A stretch of DNA of 64,000 bases. Source: Dethiosulfovibrio russensis. GTDB lineage: Bacteria; Synergistota; Synergistia; Synergistales; Dethiosulfovibrionaceae. This document shows positions 8,085-16,629 of the stretch, piece after piece; position 1 is the first letter of the stretch; each line of letters begins with the position of its first letter. Under the pieces are notes generated by a model. It searched no databases and was not told the DNA's origin. It saw only the letters and a program-made list of their open reading frames with translations. Position numbers and translations under genes: made by a program. The DNA lies in NCBI RefSeq assembly GCF_021568855.1, contig NZ_JAKGUG010000011.1, positions 1 to 64,000 of the forward strand, given 5' to 3'.

Positions 8085-9884
8085 GTCTTACCCCACGCTC
8101 CCGTGAGAGAGCGACCTGGACGTAGGCGACGACGATCGAATCAACCACCCGTTTCAATCCACGCTCCCGTGAGGGAGCGACAAACACGTAGACATCCAGG
8201 CAGTCGGTGTGTTTGAGTTTCAATCCACGCTCCCGTGAGGGAGCGACGAGACCCCGATGCGCAGAGGCTAATCGGGGCAGGGTTTCAATCCACGCTCCCG
8301 AGAGGGAGCGACTTCATCCCTGTGGTCGTATGGGGAGCCCTGGCGGGTTTCAATCCACGCTCCCGTGAGGGAGCGACTGTTGCCTCACAATACGCCTCCG
8401 GCCGGAGCTGTTGTTTCAATCCACGCTCCCGTGAGGGAGCGACCAGCATCTCGCTGCGATACGCCAAGGACAACCCGACCGTTTCAATCCACGCTCCCGT
8501 GAGGGAGCGACAACCGGATGCGGTGTTTATAGACGTAGGCAGAGGTGTTTCAATCCACGCTCCCGTGAGGGAGCGACTGCCTCAAGTCCCATCATGCCAC
8601 CCACGCTTTCGAGTTTCAATCCACGCTCCCGTGAGGGAGCGACAGCCAATACCTTCTTCGCCTCGTCCCTCGCCTGAGGTTTCAATCCACGCTCCCGTGA
8701 GGGAGCGACCCGGTCATCTCCTCCTGAGTGTATCCCAGCCGCCGTTTCAATCCACGCTCCCGTGAGGGAGCGACCAGGAGTATCACAGTGGGCAACGAGG
8801 ACTATAAGGTTTCAATCCACGCTCCCGTGAGGGAGCGACATAGTGATACACCTCGTCAACTACTCCCCAGGAAGTTTCAATCCACGCTCCCGTGAGGGAG
8901 CGACTAAGGCCGTGCGCCTATTGCCCGCTCTTCGGCTAAGTTTCAATCCACGCTCCCGTGAGGGAGCGACAGATCCGCAACTTCCATATTTTCCTGCCCG
9001 TAGGCCGTTTCAATCCACGCTCCCGTGAGGGAGCGACTACCCATCTGGGATAGTTCCATTCTTAGGGTATCGTTTCAATCCACGCTCCCGTGAGGGAGCG
9101 ACTTGCTTGGCGAGGCCGAGCCCCCGACCGACGACGTTTCAATCCACGCTCCCGTGAGGGAGCGACTTATTTCGAAGCCATTCACCAGGGTCAGGCAACG
9201 TTTCAATCCACGCTCCCGTGAGGGAGCGACAGTACCATCTACGTCAGCGGCATCAGTCAAGGAAGTTTCAATCCACGCTCCCGTGAGGGAGCGACAGATG
9301 TACGGTCCAGCTTCGGTTGTCGGAAAGGACGTTTCAATCCACGCTCCCGTGAGGGAGCGACTTTCATGGCTGCCAAATGTCCACTTTTGTCCATCGGTTT
9401 CAATCCACGCTCCCGTGAGGGAGCGACTTGCTACGTCATACCCAGCCATAATGGCGTTAGCGTTTCAATCCACGCTCCCGTGAGGGAGCGACCAGAGGCA
9501 GATAAAACCACTTCGGACCGTTGAGGGTGTTTCAATCCACGCTCCCGTGAGGGAGCGACCGAGACCTACTGTGAGGCGTGTTGGGATGTCTGGTTTCAAT
9601 CCACGCTCCCGTGAGGGAGCGACGACATAGGGCGTTTTTTATCTCGGGCAGCGGGAAGTTTCAATCCACGCTCCCGTGAGGGAGCGACAAGTCCCCATTG
9701 CAGAGAGTGGCCGACAGGGTCGGTTTCAATCCACGCTCCCGTGAGGGAGCGACGGACTCTTCCCCGGCGTACCAGGGGTAGATGGCAGTTTCAATCCACG
9801 CTCCCGTGAGGGAGCGACTACTATATCGTTGCTATAACGTGGATGATAAATTTGTTTCAATCCACGCTCCCGTGAGGGAGCGAC
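8085..9884 (-). CRISPR. Type I-C CRISPR array, 28 repeats and 27 spacers
   Basis: The 31-base repeat reads, in the likely transcribed (minus) direction, GTCGCTCCCTCACGGGAGCG then TGGATTGAAAC, a typical I-C repeat with a seven-base stem and four-base loop. Repeats start at 8085, 8151, 8217, 8282, 8347, 8413, 8481, 8547, 8613, 8679, 8744, 8809, 8874, 8940, 9007, 9072, 9136, 9200, 9265, 9331, 9397, 9462, 9529, 9593, 9658, 9723, 9788 and 9854. Spacers are 33-37 bases. Repeat 8282 has one change and repeat 8085 has five, mostly at its crRNA 3' end, marking the leader-distal end. The leader is therefore on the high-coordinate side, next to cas7. No spacer is repeated by eye. Confidence 0.98.
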
Positions 9885-10115
9885 AGTGTCCTTCTCAATC
9901 GTTTGTATCACCGGGATTACTGACCCTTTTTCGCGAATCTCCAAGCACTTCGGCCTATCGGCTTTTAAAATCTCTGCAAAAAAGCTTCCGACCACTGCAA
10001 ACTCTGAATCGCGAACCTCTTTTTCAACTCAACGTTACATTTATACAGACAGCTACTGGAGATCAAACCAATTTAGCAAAACTCCCAACATTGCTCGCTT
10101 ATAATTCGCGATTCG
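9885..10115 (-). promoter_or_regulatory. CRISPR leader between cas7 and the array
   Basis: This 231-base AT-rich stretch has no gene and abuts the intact end of the array, as expected of the leader. On the minus strand a TATAAA-type -10 with TTGATC 15 bases upstream lies at about 10033-10060, a weak promoter guess. The six-base palindrome TCGCGA occurs three times (9931-9936, 10009-10014, 10106-10111), flanked by related A/T bases. These may be leader motifs for integration or protein binding; this is inference. Confidence 0.65.
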
Positions 10116-10955
10116 TTAAAAACCGTCTATCTCCTCAAGAGAAATACCCTCTAAAAAATCCACTTCGTAGGACCCATCGGGGTTCACCGTCAAGGTTCCG
10201 TGCACTTTTGCCGAGGAAAAGTTCCCCATCTTTGAAGAATGCTCCCACCAGAGAACTTTTATGACAGACATAGATCCCTCTGGCCTAGCGGATGAGGCAT
10301 CACCCTCGAAAATCTTGGGAAGAACTCTTTTTATCACTTCGGCATCCCCATCGCTAAAGCCAGTTCTCTCTGCCAACTGAGGACTGATCGCACCGTAGGT
10401 CACGTATATTCCATGATCGACCCGATGTTTCATCCCCATCGTATCGGAGCCTCTTTTCGAGCCATCCCCATCCCCGCTTACACTTTTTGTGATCTGTATA
10501 CTTGCAACAGATACAGGCTCTACGGAAAAGGCAGACTGGATTGTCATGGGACCACGAATAGGAATGGAAACTCCGTTCTTGGTGTCACTCCCAAAAGCGA
10601 AGAGTTGTCCGAAGGTTCTCACGTCTAACCATTTTTCACAGGCTTTTTTAGCGAGATCCTCAGCTTTAGTCTTTTTAGAATCAAACGCATCCTTCCCCAG
10701 GCCAAACTCCTCCGACTCTGCCCTCTTTCTCAAACTAGGCATACTATCTACCCTATTTTGATCCGACTGCACGAATATAGAATGTCCGTCCTCCAGCAAG
10801 CGATCTCGTATCTTTCGCTTAAGACATACGTCTGAAACCTCTCCGTATCCTTCGTAGTCAATTCTGGGACGATTGCCGTTAAGCGGATCACCGTTAGGAT
10901 TGGCTCTATCGACAGAGAATATCAAGGCGAAATCAATTTTCTTGCTCAAGCTCAT
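10116..10955 (-). CDS. cas7: Cascade backbone protein Cas7 (Csd2, type I-C)
   Basis: A 279-residue Cas7c, the multi-copy backbone that lines the crRNA in the Cascade complex. The N-terminus SVDRANPNGDPLNGNRPRID and the following YGEVSDVCLKRKIRDRL are diagnostic of Csd2, as is the glycine-rich IPIRGPMTIQSAFSVEPV (about 130-150). It overlaps the stop of cas8c by one base and is the last interference gene before the leader. Normal length for the family. Confidence 0.95.
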   Translation of the reverse strand: MSLSKKIDFALIFSVDRANPNGDPLNGNRPRIDYEGYGEVSDVCLKRKIRDRLLEDGHSIFVQSDQNRVDSMPSLRKRAESEEFGLGKDAFDSKKTKAEDLAKKACEKWLDVRTFGQLFAFGSDTKNGVSIPIRGPMTIQSAFSVEPVSVASIQITKSVSGDGDGSKRGSDTMGMKHRVDHGIYVTYGAISPQLAERTGFSDGDAEVIKRVLPKIFEGDASSARPEGSMSVIKVLWWEHSSKMGNFSSAKVHGTLTVNPDGSYEVDFLEGISLEEIDGF

Positions 10956-12991
10956 TACTTGTTCCCTCCCTCGCTATTATCGGTAGCCGATTTATCCTTT
11001 TTTCTAAGCAATTCCAGCCTTTGACAATGAAACCCCAACAAGAACTCCCCTTTCAGAGGGGCATCGCTGGAGAAATCCGCACCGTCGAAAAGATCCATCA
11101 CCGAGTCGAGATCCCTTTTCCTGTTGGTTATAAATCCGCCATGACCGCTACGCAAAAGCCTCTGCATATAGGGTTGAAGGGAGAGTTCTATGGTCCTCCA
11201 GGTCGAACAGGGATGACTGGCAAAACGCTGCATTAACCTTTCTGCCGATGTTGGTCTGGTCTCATCGGACTTGATAAGAGCAAAACTCTCCATTCCATCG
11301 GCGATCGCAAGAAGTCGCCCGAAAAGGTAACTTCTAGATCTGTTCTCAACATCCAATCCCACGGAGTAATACCTCCTTTTGTCTGTATTCTCATGTCGCC
11401 TGAAAAAGCCCCTGTAAAGGGCACAGGCGACACCTAAAGTTTTCTCCCACTCCTTGTAATCAGCTCCACCTTTCTTAGAGGCTCGCCTAGGAGCACAGGC
11501 TTTTCGAACTGATGAAGCGACTATGTCGTAGGGGATGTTTCTGGACTCCACTATCGCTGGCAAAATCCTCTCGTAGGTGAATCCCTTGAACTTCGTGTTC
11601 CCCTTCAAAGACTCGTCGTATGAACAGCCAACTATAAGAGGAGGAGCTGGGGCGAATTCCTCCCAATCCTCATATCTGCCTCTTCCAGTTCCTCCATCGT
11701 TCTTTCTCTGAAGCCAGGCGAAGTCAGAATGCCATTGGGCGACTCTCTCCACATATTCATGGGCAAAGCACTCTCTGTAGTATGTGATGCCCATTCTTCC
11801 AGGCGTAGCCGAATCGATAGACATTATGACCACAGACTCGTCGGGAGAAAGAGAACTTTTATAACCATTCACGTAGAGAGTCAGCTTTCTGGCAAACCCC
11901 TGCCCAAGATCGGAGGACAGATCAGGGCTCATGTCCCTTATGTCCACATCGGAGGTCTCGCATGCCCCTTCTCCTAGATCATCGAAATCAAACTCCGGCA
12001 GAGACTCCATCGGAGGTGGAACTTTTTTTCCGCTAATTGCCCAGGCAATAACGATCTGATCTCCATTCTTGAAACCCTGCCTATCTATGAGCCAGCGGAG
12101 AGCGCTGTGAGCCCTTTGAGAGACAGAACTCCCTACGTTGGCTGCCTGATAGCCCTCTTTCTCGATAGTTTTTCTACTATCGAAAAACTTTCCTCGAAAC
12201 GTAAAACCGTCCTTATCGTTGCTCGATATGAGTTTTGCTTTGTCTCCGGAATTACGAAGCCTCGCCGGGTGATTTAGGGCTATGGCAACATCTTTTCCTG
12301 TCACATAGCACAAGCCCTTAATCGTTTCCTGGGACAATAAATAATCCCTCCAGGCTCGCTGAATCTCTAAATCTTTCCATGTGTTGGATTGGAGATCATG
12401 GGAGATCTCTACGGTCCAACACACTAAGGCACTTCCTTGTTCGAATTCTCCCTTCTCTTTAGGCAAAAACCTCAATAAAGAAGCCTTCTTTTGATCCTCA
12501 TCGGAAAGTTGATCTGTACTACAGGCCAGTTTTCCCTTCGAATCCAGCCAGACCACGCTTTCTTTCACGAGATCGTCTATAACACATCCTTTACTAACAT
12601 AGCTATACACTGCATTAACCCTTGAAAACGCGATATCCTGATGAGCCCTTAAAAAATCACGCCATTTTTTAAGTTGTTCTAAGTATCCATCAAAATACGG
12701 GGTTTTTTTACCTCCAAATTTAGCATAGTCACCTGCCACATATTGCAGTTTGTCAGCCAAAGGATGGGGGGCCTCTCCACTGGTTCTACCAGCGGATTTT
12801 TCAGTCGCCGGTAGAATTACCGGGACTTTCCCAATCACGCTGGCTCGCTTGAAATTCCCCTCGCCATCCAACACTATGTTTATGTGAGCGTTTTGAACTA
12901 CGTGTCCCTCCGGGATCGGCTTTCCCTCCTGGAGGATGTTCAGTTCCATAGCTCTTTCATAGGTATCGTAAAGTTTACCCATCCAGCTCAT
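10955..12991 (-). CDS. cas8c: Cascade large subunit Cas8c (Csd1, type I-C)
   Basis: A 678-residue Cas8c, the large subunit that reads the PAM and recruits Cas3; in I-C systems an internal start can also yield a small Cas11-like subunit. It begins WMGKLYDTYERAMELN and contains RKLTLYVNGYKSSLSPDESVVIMSIDSATPGRMGITYY-type sequence in the middle (about residues 365-400), typical of Csd1. I used the ATG at 12991 because GGAG lies seven bases upstream; a longer form starting at 13009 has no better site. It overlaps cas5c by 17 bases. Confidence 0.93.
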   Translation of the reverse strand: MSWMGKLYDTYERAMELNILQEGKPIPEGHVVQNAHINIVLDGEGNFKRASVIGKVPVILPATEKSAGRTSGEAPHPLADKLQYVAGDYAKFGGKKTPYFDGYLEQLKKWRDFLRAHQDIAFSRVNAVYSYVSKGCVIDDLVKESVVWLDSKGKLACSTDQLSDEDQKKASLLRFLPKEKGEFEQGSALVCWTVEISHDLQSNTWKDLEIQRAWRDYLLSQETIKGLCYVTGKDVAIALNHPARLRNSGDKAKLISSNDKDGFTFRGKFFDSRKTIEKEGYQAANVGSSVSQRAHSALRWLIDRQGFKNGDQIVIAWAISGKKVPPPMESLPEFDFDDLGEGACETSDVDIRDMSPDLSSDLGQGFARKLTLYVNGYKSSLSPDESVVIMSIDSATPGRMGITYYRECFAHEYVERVAQWHSDFAWLQRKNDGGTGRGRYEDWEEFAPAPPLIVGCSYDESLKGNTKFKGFTYERILPAIVESRNIPYDIVASSVRKACAPRRASKKGGADYKEWEKTLGVACALYRGFFRRHENTDKRRYYSVGLDVENRSRSYLFGRLLAIADGMESFALIKSDETRPTSAERLMQRFASHPCSTWRTIELSLQPYMQRLLRSGHGGFITNRKRDLDSVMDLFDGADFSSDAPLKGEFLLGFHCQRLELLRKKDKSATDNSEGGNK

Positions 12992-13706
12992 GGCAATGCT
13001 CCTCTTCATCCACGTTCCGGAAATTATTCCCCTCAGAGAAAGATTTTGGCTCCATAGGACGGATATATCTCTTCACCGGGCAGTTCTCCGGACGGGGGAA
13101 GGTCACTATCCCTTTCTCCATAACCGGATACCAGAAACGACTGTACAGCTTCTCCTCCCCCGTCTCGTCGGGGTAGTCGAAACCATGGAACATCAGACCA
13201 AAAGCCAGTTCGTCCAGATCGTCATAATCACCCGAACCTTCGCCGAAAACACAGGGCTCCACGTATCCCTGGCAATCTCTGGTCCCTAAAAAGACATCCT
13301 GCCTACCCCCTCGATCCAGAGATCGCTTAGCTATGTTGTAATGCTTTCCGTCTATACGGTCACCGGCCAGTTCAGGTCTGTGTTCGTTCCACTCGAAATG
13401 GGCCACTACCTGGTACGAAACCTCATGCAGAAAGGTATATATGGACAAATCGTTTCCACCACCCCACTTAAGAGGCTTGGTACCCTTTGTCTGAGTGCGA
13501 AAAGAGCTCATCACCCTCACTTTATCGACATGCCAAATTATCGTTGGCTTCCAATATATCGATTTGAGGACTCCCTTCAGAGCCTCGTAAGTGGGGATAT
13601 GATACGAGCACTTTTCCCCACCTATCCTCGTTATAGGGTCGGTGAACATGGCATATCTTCCCCACAACAAAAAGCTGAGACCGTTTTTAGGCATGTCGTA
13701 TCTCAT
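12975..13706 (-). CDS. cas5c: Cascade subunit and pre-crRNA nuclease Cas5c (type I-C)
   Basis: A 243-residue Cas5c (Cas5d). In I-C systems, which lack Cas6, this protein cuts the repeat hairpin and stays on the 5' handle. The N-terminal RAMP-like strand LSFLLWGRYAMFTDPITRIGGEKCSYHIPT and the IHVDK/IIWHVDKVRV region are typical. The ATG at 13706 overlaps the cas3 stop by four bases (ATGA), so it is translationally coupled; a longer upstream frame is only cas3 overlap. It should process both the array transcript and the lone repeat upstream of cas3. Confidence 0.92.
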   Translation of the reverse strand: MRYDMPKNGLSFLLWGRYAMFTDPITRIGGEKCSYHIPTYEALKGVLKSIYWKPTIIWHVDKVRVMSSFRTQTKGTKPLKWGGGNDLSIYTFLHEVSYQVVAHFEWNEHRPELAGDRIDGKHYNIAKRSLDRGGRQDVFLGTRDCQGYVEPCVFGEGSGDYDDLDELAFGLMFHGFDYPDETGEEKLYSRFWYPVMEKGIVTFPRPENCPVKRYIRPMEPKSFSEGNNFRNVDEEEHCHELDG

Positions 13707-16282
13707 GACATCAACAGCTCCATAGGGGAGTCCTGCTCGAGGCAAAGACCAAAATCGGAGTTGTAGAAGGCTTTATCAAGGTAGAACACTCCCTCTCCTT
13801 CTTGAATTTCGTGAACGGCTCCCGCGTTACAGAGCCTTTTCCACACGTTTGGAAACACGTTTACGCTATATTGCTGAGCCCTCCTTAAAAGGGTTCCGTA
13901 TTCTTCAAACTCGAACCCTATCGACAAAGAACACAGCTTCGAGATCAACTCCTTGCCTGCGCCGTAAGGACATATAACAGAGTTGGTCGGGGCGTCTATA
14001 GCTCTAAAAATGTCTCCTGCGAACTTAAACGACTGCAACAACAGAGGGGCCTTACCAGTGCTTTTTCTCTTAACATTGAACTCGGCTAAACCACTTTTAT
14101 CGTTCAAAGAGAGCAGATTCAACAGGTTATCGTCCCGACTACCTTTACCGCTGAAGTTGTAGCCCATCTCGTCAGTCCGTTCGAAAAAGAAATAATCGAA
14201 ATACCTGTATAAAGTAATCGGATCCAACAGTCCACTATAATCTGTAGCCTCACATGCCTTAAGCTCATGTCTATGTTCTTCCTCGTACTCACTTAAAATC
14301 CGTTTGGTCTTTTCCTGACCGATGAGAATATCCTTGAGGGTGGAGATTTTTTCCTCTGACGGATTTACGATAGAGACGTCTCCCATCATGGGAACTCCCT
14401 CGGAATCGCGTAACTCACCGTGTCTGTTGCAACGGCCTGCGGCCTGAGCTATGGAATCCAATCCCGCTATAAAACGTATTACCGCCCCGAAATCCACGTC
14501 CACCCCTGCTTCTATAAGCTGGGTGCTTATACACAAAACCCTTCTCCCCTCGCTCAACCTCTTGCGTATCACTGCTAAACGTTCTTTACGATGAGCCGGA
14601 CACTGTCCGGTGCTGAGATGGAATGTCACCTCCGCTTCCGTCTCTGAGGAGCAATACTCGAAAAGCCTCTTCGCCCAGGTCTTCGTATTGACCACGACCA
14701 GACAATTGCCAAAATCTTCCAGCCTTTTCAGCGCTAGATCTCCGATCTCCTCTTTGCTCCAGCCCCCGGACCTAGATAGATTACTGACCCTGACTCTCCT
14801 AAGATCGTCGAAAAGAGAGGTTTTATCCGATACGAGCTCGCTGTTTTCAGCCATATGAAGCTCTCCTTTTTCCGCCAACCCCGGATTCCCTAGAGAGGAG
14901 AGCCTATCCAAGGTAGGCTGAGTAGCCGTGCAGAGAACCGCAGTGCTCCCAGCCTGCTCCACCAGAAAATTAAGGGCGTTACAAAATAAATGGGTACACT
15001 TTATTGGCAAAGACTGTATTTCATCGAACACTAGAACGGTCTTGGCCAACATATGCATACGTCGAACCCTGCTATTACCCCCTCTGAACAGGGTCTCAAG
15101 AAACTGGACCATAGTGGTAAACACCACTGGACAATCCCAGTTTTCCGCCGCCAGCTTGTAACTCCAGGTCTGTCTTTCCGGTTCTATATTGGAATGATGT
15201 TCCAACACCCAGGGACAGGCGTCGCCTTCTCCCTCGAGAATCGATCGAACTTCCTGGGCGTTCTGCTCTATGATGGATGTGAAAGGAACTACGTATATGA
15301 TTCGATGTAGATCGTGACGTAAGGCATGTCGCATGGCGTATCTTAGACTGAGCAGTGTCTTCCCTCCGCCGGTGGGTACTGATAGGGTATATATTCCTTG
15401 GGGATCATCGGCCCTTTCGAGGCACTCGTCGGAGATCCGACGCCTTATCTCGTTGACCTGGCTATCCTGCTTATAGGAATCCAGGACTCTCTCCAGTCGG
15501 TCTATTCCCGTTTGCCAGTCAAAATCACGTCGTCTCAGACGTTCTTTTTTTCTACTGGGATCCTCGAACTCGGCGCTGTCGATTCTGTCGGCATCCACCA
15601 GACAACTGAGGAGAAATCTGGCTGTCATTCCCAGGTTGAAGGCCCCAATTGTGGAAAAACCATATTTTTCGCCGGTAGAAAACCTGGCGGTTTTGTTCAG
15701 ATAACTAAAAAAACTGTTCACCGTCGAATTTACTTTAGAGTCATCGAGACTCTCGTTCAAAAGGGTCTTCAGCTCATTCTCCATTGCCGACAAACACTCA
15801 GAGTAGCGAGTACCTTCGTCGGGTTTGTCCATTCTGTCCCAGAAAACCAGCTTATCGTCCTTTGAAAGACAGTCGATCATGCCACTGTGATGGGAGGCGA
15901 TACACAGAGCCATAATCTGAGCGCAGACCTCTCCTTGTCCGCATTTACCTACCCCTCGGAGCTTTTCCCATATATATTTTGCCCCGGCAGTAGAGTGATC
16001 TATCTTGCCTTTTTTGGAGAAAGGATCCATATATTCCTCGCTGTCGGGATTAATCTTTCCCGAGGACGAAAGCAGGTAGTTCTGGAATGATCTACTGTAT
16101 TTACCTAAGTCATGGAGAAGACCGATCATCTTTCCCGCATCGCCTAATCCAATTTTCCCCGCAAAGCTTTCGCTCAACCTTCCAACATTTCTCAAATGGT
16201 CCATTAGCGGTTGTTCCCATCCATCTCCGCCTCTGACGTGAGCCAAGTATCTGACAAGACGATCCTTTAAAACCATGGACAT
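13703..16282 (-). CDS. cas3: CRISPR helicase-nuclease Cas3 (HD plus DExH)
   Basis: An 859-residue Cas3 that nicks and degrades DNA marked by Cascade. The N-terminal HD nuclease has MDHL (His 29), LLHDLGKYS (His 57, Asp 58) and SHHSG (about 130). The superfamily 2 helicase follows: VPTGGGKTLLS (Walker A, about 300), VLVFDEIQSLP (about 428), and motif VI-like QAAGRCNRHGE (about 625). It begins with ATG at 16282 behind AAGGGACTG and is the first gene of the cas operon. Upstream lie the promoter, lone repeat and palindrome described below. Confidence 0.96.
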   Translation of the reverse strand: MSMVLKDRLVRYLAHVRGGDGWEQPLMDHLRNVGRLSESFAGKIGLGDAGKMIGLLHDLGKYSRSFQNYLLSSSGKINPDSEEYMDPFSKKGKIDHSTAGAKYIWEKLRGVGKCGQGEVCAQIMALCIASHHSGMIDCLSKDDKLVFWDRMDKPDEGTRYSECLSAMENELKTLLNESLDDSKVNSTVNSFFSYLNKTARFSTGEKYGFSTIGAFNLGMTARFLLSCLVDADRIDSAEFEDPSRKKERLRRRDFDWQTGIDRLERVLDSYKQDSQVNEIRRRISDECLERADDPQGIYTLSVPTGGGKTLLSLRYAMRHALRHDLHRIIYVVPFTSIIEQNAQEVRSILEGEGDACPWVLEHHSNIEPERQTWSYKLAAENWDCPVVFTTMVQFLETLFRGGNSRVRRMHMLAKTVLVFDEIQSLPIKCTHLFCNALNFLVEQAGSTAVLCTATQPTLDRLSSLGNPGLAEKGELHMAENSELVSDKTSLFDDLRRVRVSNLSRSGGWSKEEIGDLALKRLEDFGNCLVVVNTKTWAKRLFEYCSSETEAEVTFHLSTGQCPAHRKERLAVIRKRLSEGRRVLCISTQLIEAGVDVDFGAVIRFIAGLDSIAQAAGRCNRHGELRDSEGVPMMGDVSIVNPSEEKISTLKDILIGQEKTKRILSEYEEEHRHELKACEATDYSGLLDPITLYRYFDYFFFERTDEMGYNFSGKGSRDDNLLNLLSLNDKSGLAEFNVKRKSTGKAPLLLQSFKFAGDIFRAIDAPTNSVICPYGAGKELISKLCSLSIGFEFEEYGTLLRRAQQYSVNVFPNVWKRLCNAGAVHEIQEGEGVFYLDKAFYNSDFGLCLEQDSPMELLMS

Positions 16283-16313
16283 CAGTCCCTTCGTCTATGA
16301 AAGAGTTCTTTTC

Positions 16314-16361
16314 GTCGATTACCTCTTCAAACCAAACACGGCGTTTTAAGAGGTAATCGAC
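16314..16361 (-). repeat. Perfect 14-base inverted repeat in the cas3 upstream region
   Basis: GTCGATTACCTCTT (16314-16327) and AAGAGGTAATCGAC (16348-16361) are exact inverted copies with a 20-base loop, 32 bases before the cas3 start. It could be an RNA hairpin in the cas leader, a protein operator, or a decayed second CRISPR-like repeat: on the minus strand its right part reads TTTGGTTTGAAG, close to the TGGATTGAAGC end of the lone repeat. Confidence 0.85.
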
Positions 16362-16415
16362 ACAATACGCATAACATAAGACTTTGCTTCAATCCACGGG
16401 CCTTGCTGACCCGAC
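16362..16415 (-). ncRNA. Candidate CreR-like guide: lone CRISPR-like repeat plus short spacer
   Basis: In the transcribed direction, 16415-16386 reads GTCGGGTCAGCAAGGCCCG then TGGATTGAAGC. It keeps the array repeat's GT start, hairpin and TGGATTGAA(A/G)C handle, while stem bases differ with pairing preserved (CGGGTC with GGCCCG, loop AGCAA). It is followed by AAAGTCTTATGTTATGCG, a guide-like sequence. The same sequence with one change, AAAGTATTATGTTAT, lies just upstream of the repeat, directly after TTC, the known I-C PAM. The mismatch is at guide position 6, a base that type I complexes do not read. The target covers the likely -10 of the cas promoter. This fits autorepression of cas genes by a crRNA-like RNA. 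Confidence 0.6.
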
Positions 16416-16423
16416 TTATAACA
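16415..16423 (-). promoter_or_regulatory. Extended -10 promoter of the cas3 operon and guide RNA
   Basis: On the minus strand TGTTATAAG gives an extended -10 (TG, one base, TATAAG) whose start point would fall at or just inside the lone repeat. It overlaps the sequence matched by the guide. No clear -35 is present, as is usual for extended -10 promoters. Confidence 0.5.
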
Positions 16424-16541
16424 TAATACTTTGAACCAAGGATCTCCTGCGTTTTTATTATGGGGGTCGACGACTCCATCTCTTCAGATGAACCTCTCCC
16501 CCCAAAATCTTTATCGCAGAAAAACCGATGCCACTGTTCTG

Positions 16542-16569
16542 ATAATACATCTGTTTTTTCTCATGTCAA
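16542..16569 (-). promoter_or_regulatory. Consensus promoter upstream of the cas3 region
   Basis: On the minus strand TTGACA (16564-16569), a 16-base spacer and TATTAT (16542-16547). A transcript from here would begin at about 16535, cross the lone repeat and enter cas3, so the operon may have two promoters. Confidence 0.65.
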
Positions 16570-16629
16570 GACAAATAACAATGCTAGGTAAATCAGAAAA
16601 AATTCTCCGCTCCCCGTCGCCTCTCCCTG

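Noticed and set aside
8235-8765. Long plus-strand frame of 176 codons (and similar frames at 8843-9028, 9075-9449, 9103-9483 and 9782-10264)
   Set aside because: They are only translations across the CRISPR repeats, giving periodic SIHAPVRER peptides; not genes.
16327-16479. A 50-codon minus-strand frame beginning MESSTPIIKTQEILGS that crosses the lone repeat
   Set aside because: Poor ribosome site and it runs through the structured repeat and guide region; a chance frame is more likely, though a small CreT-like toxin cannot be excluded.
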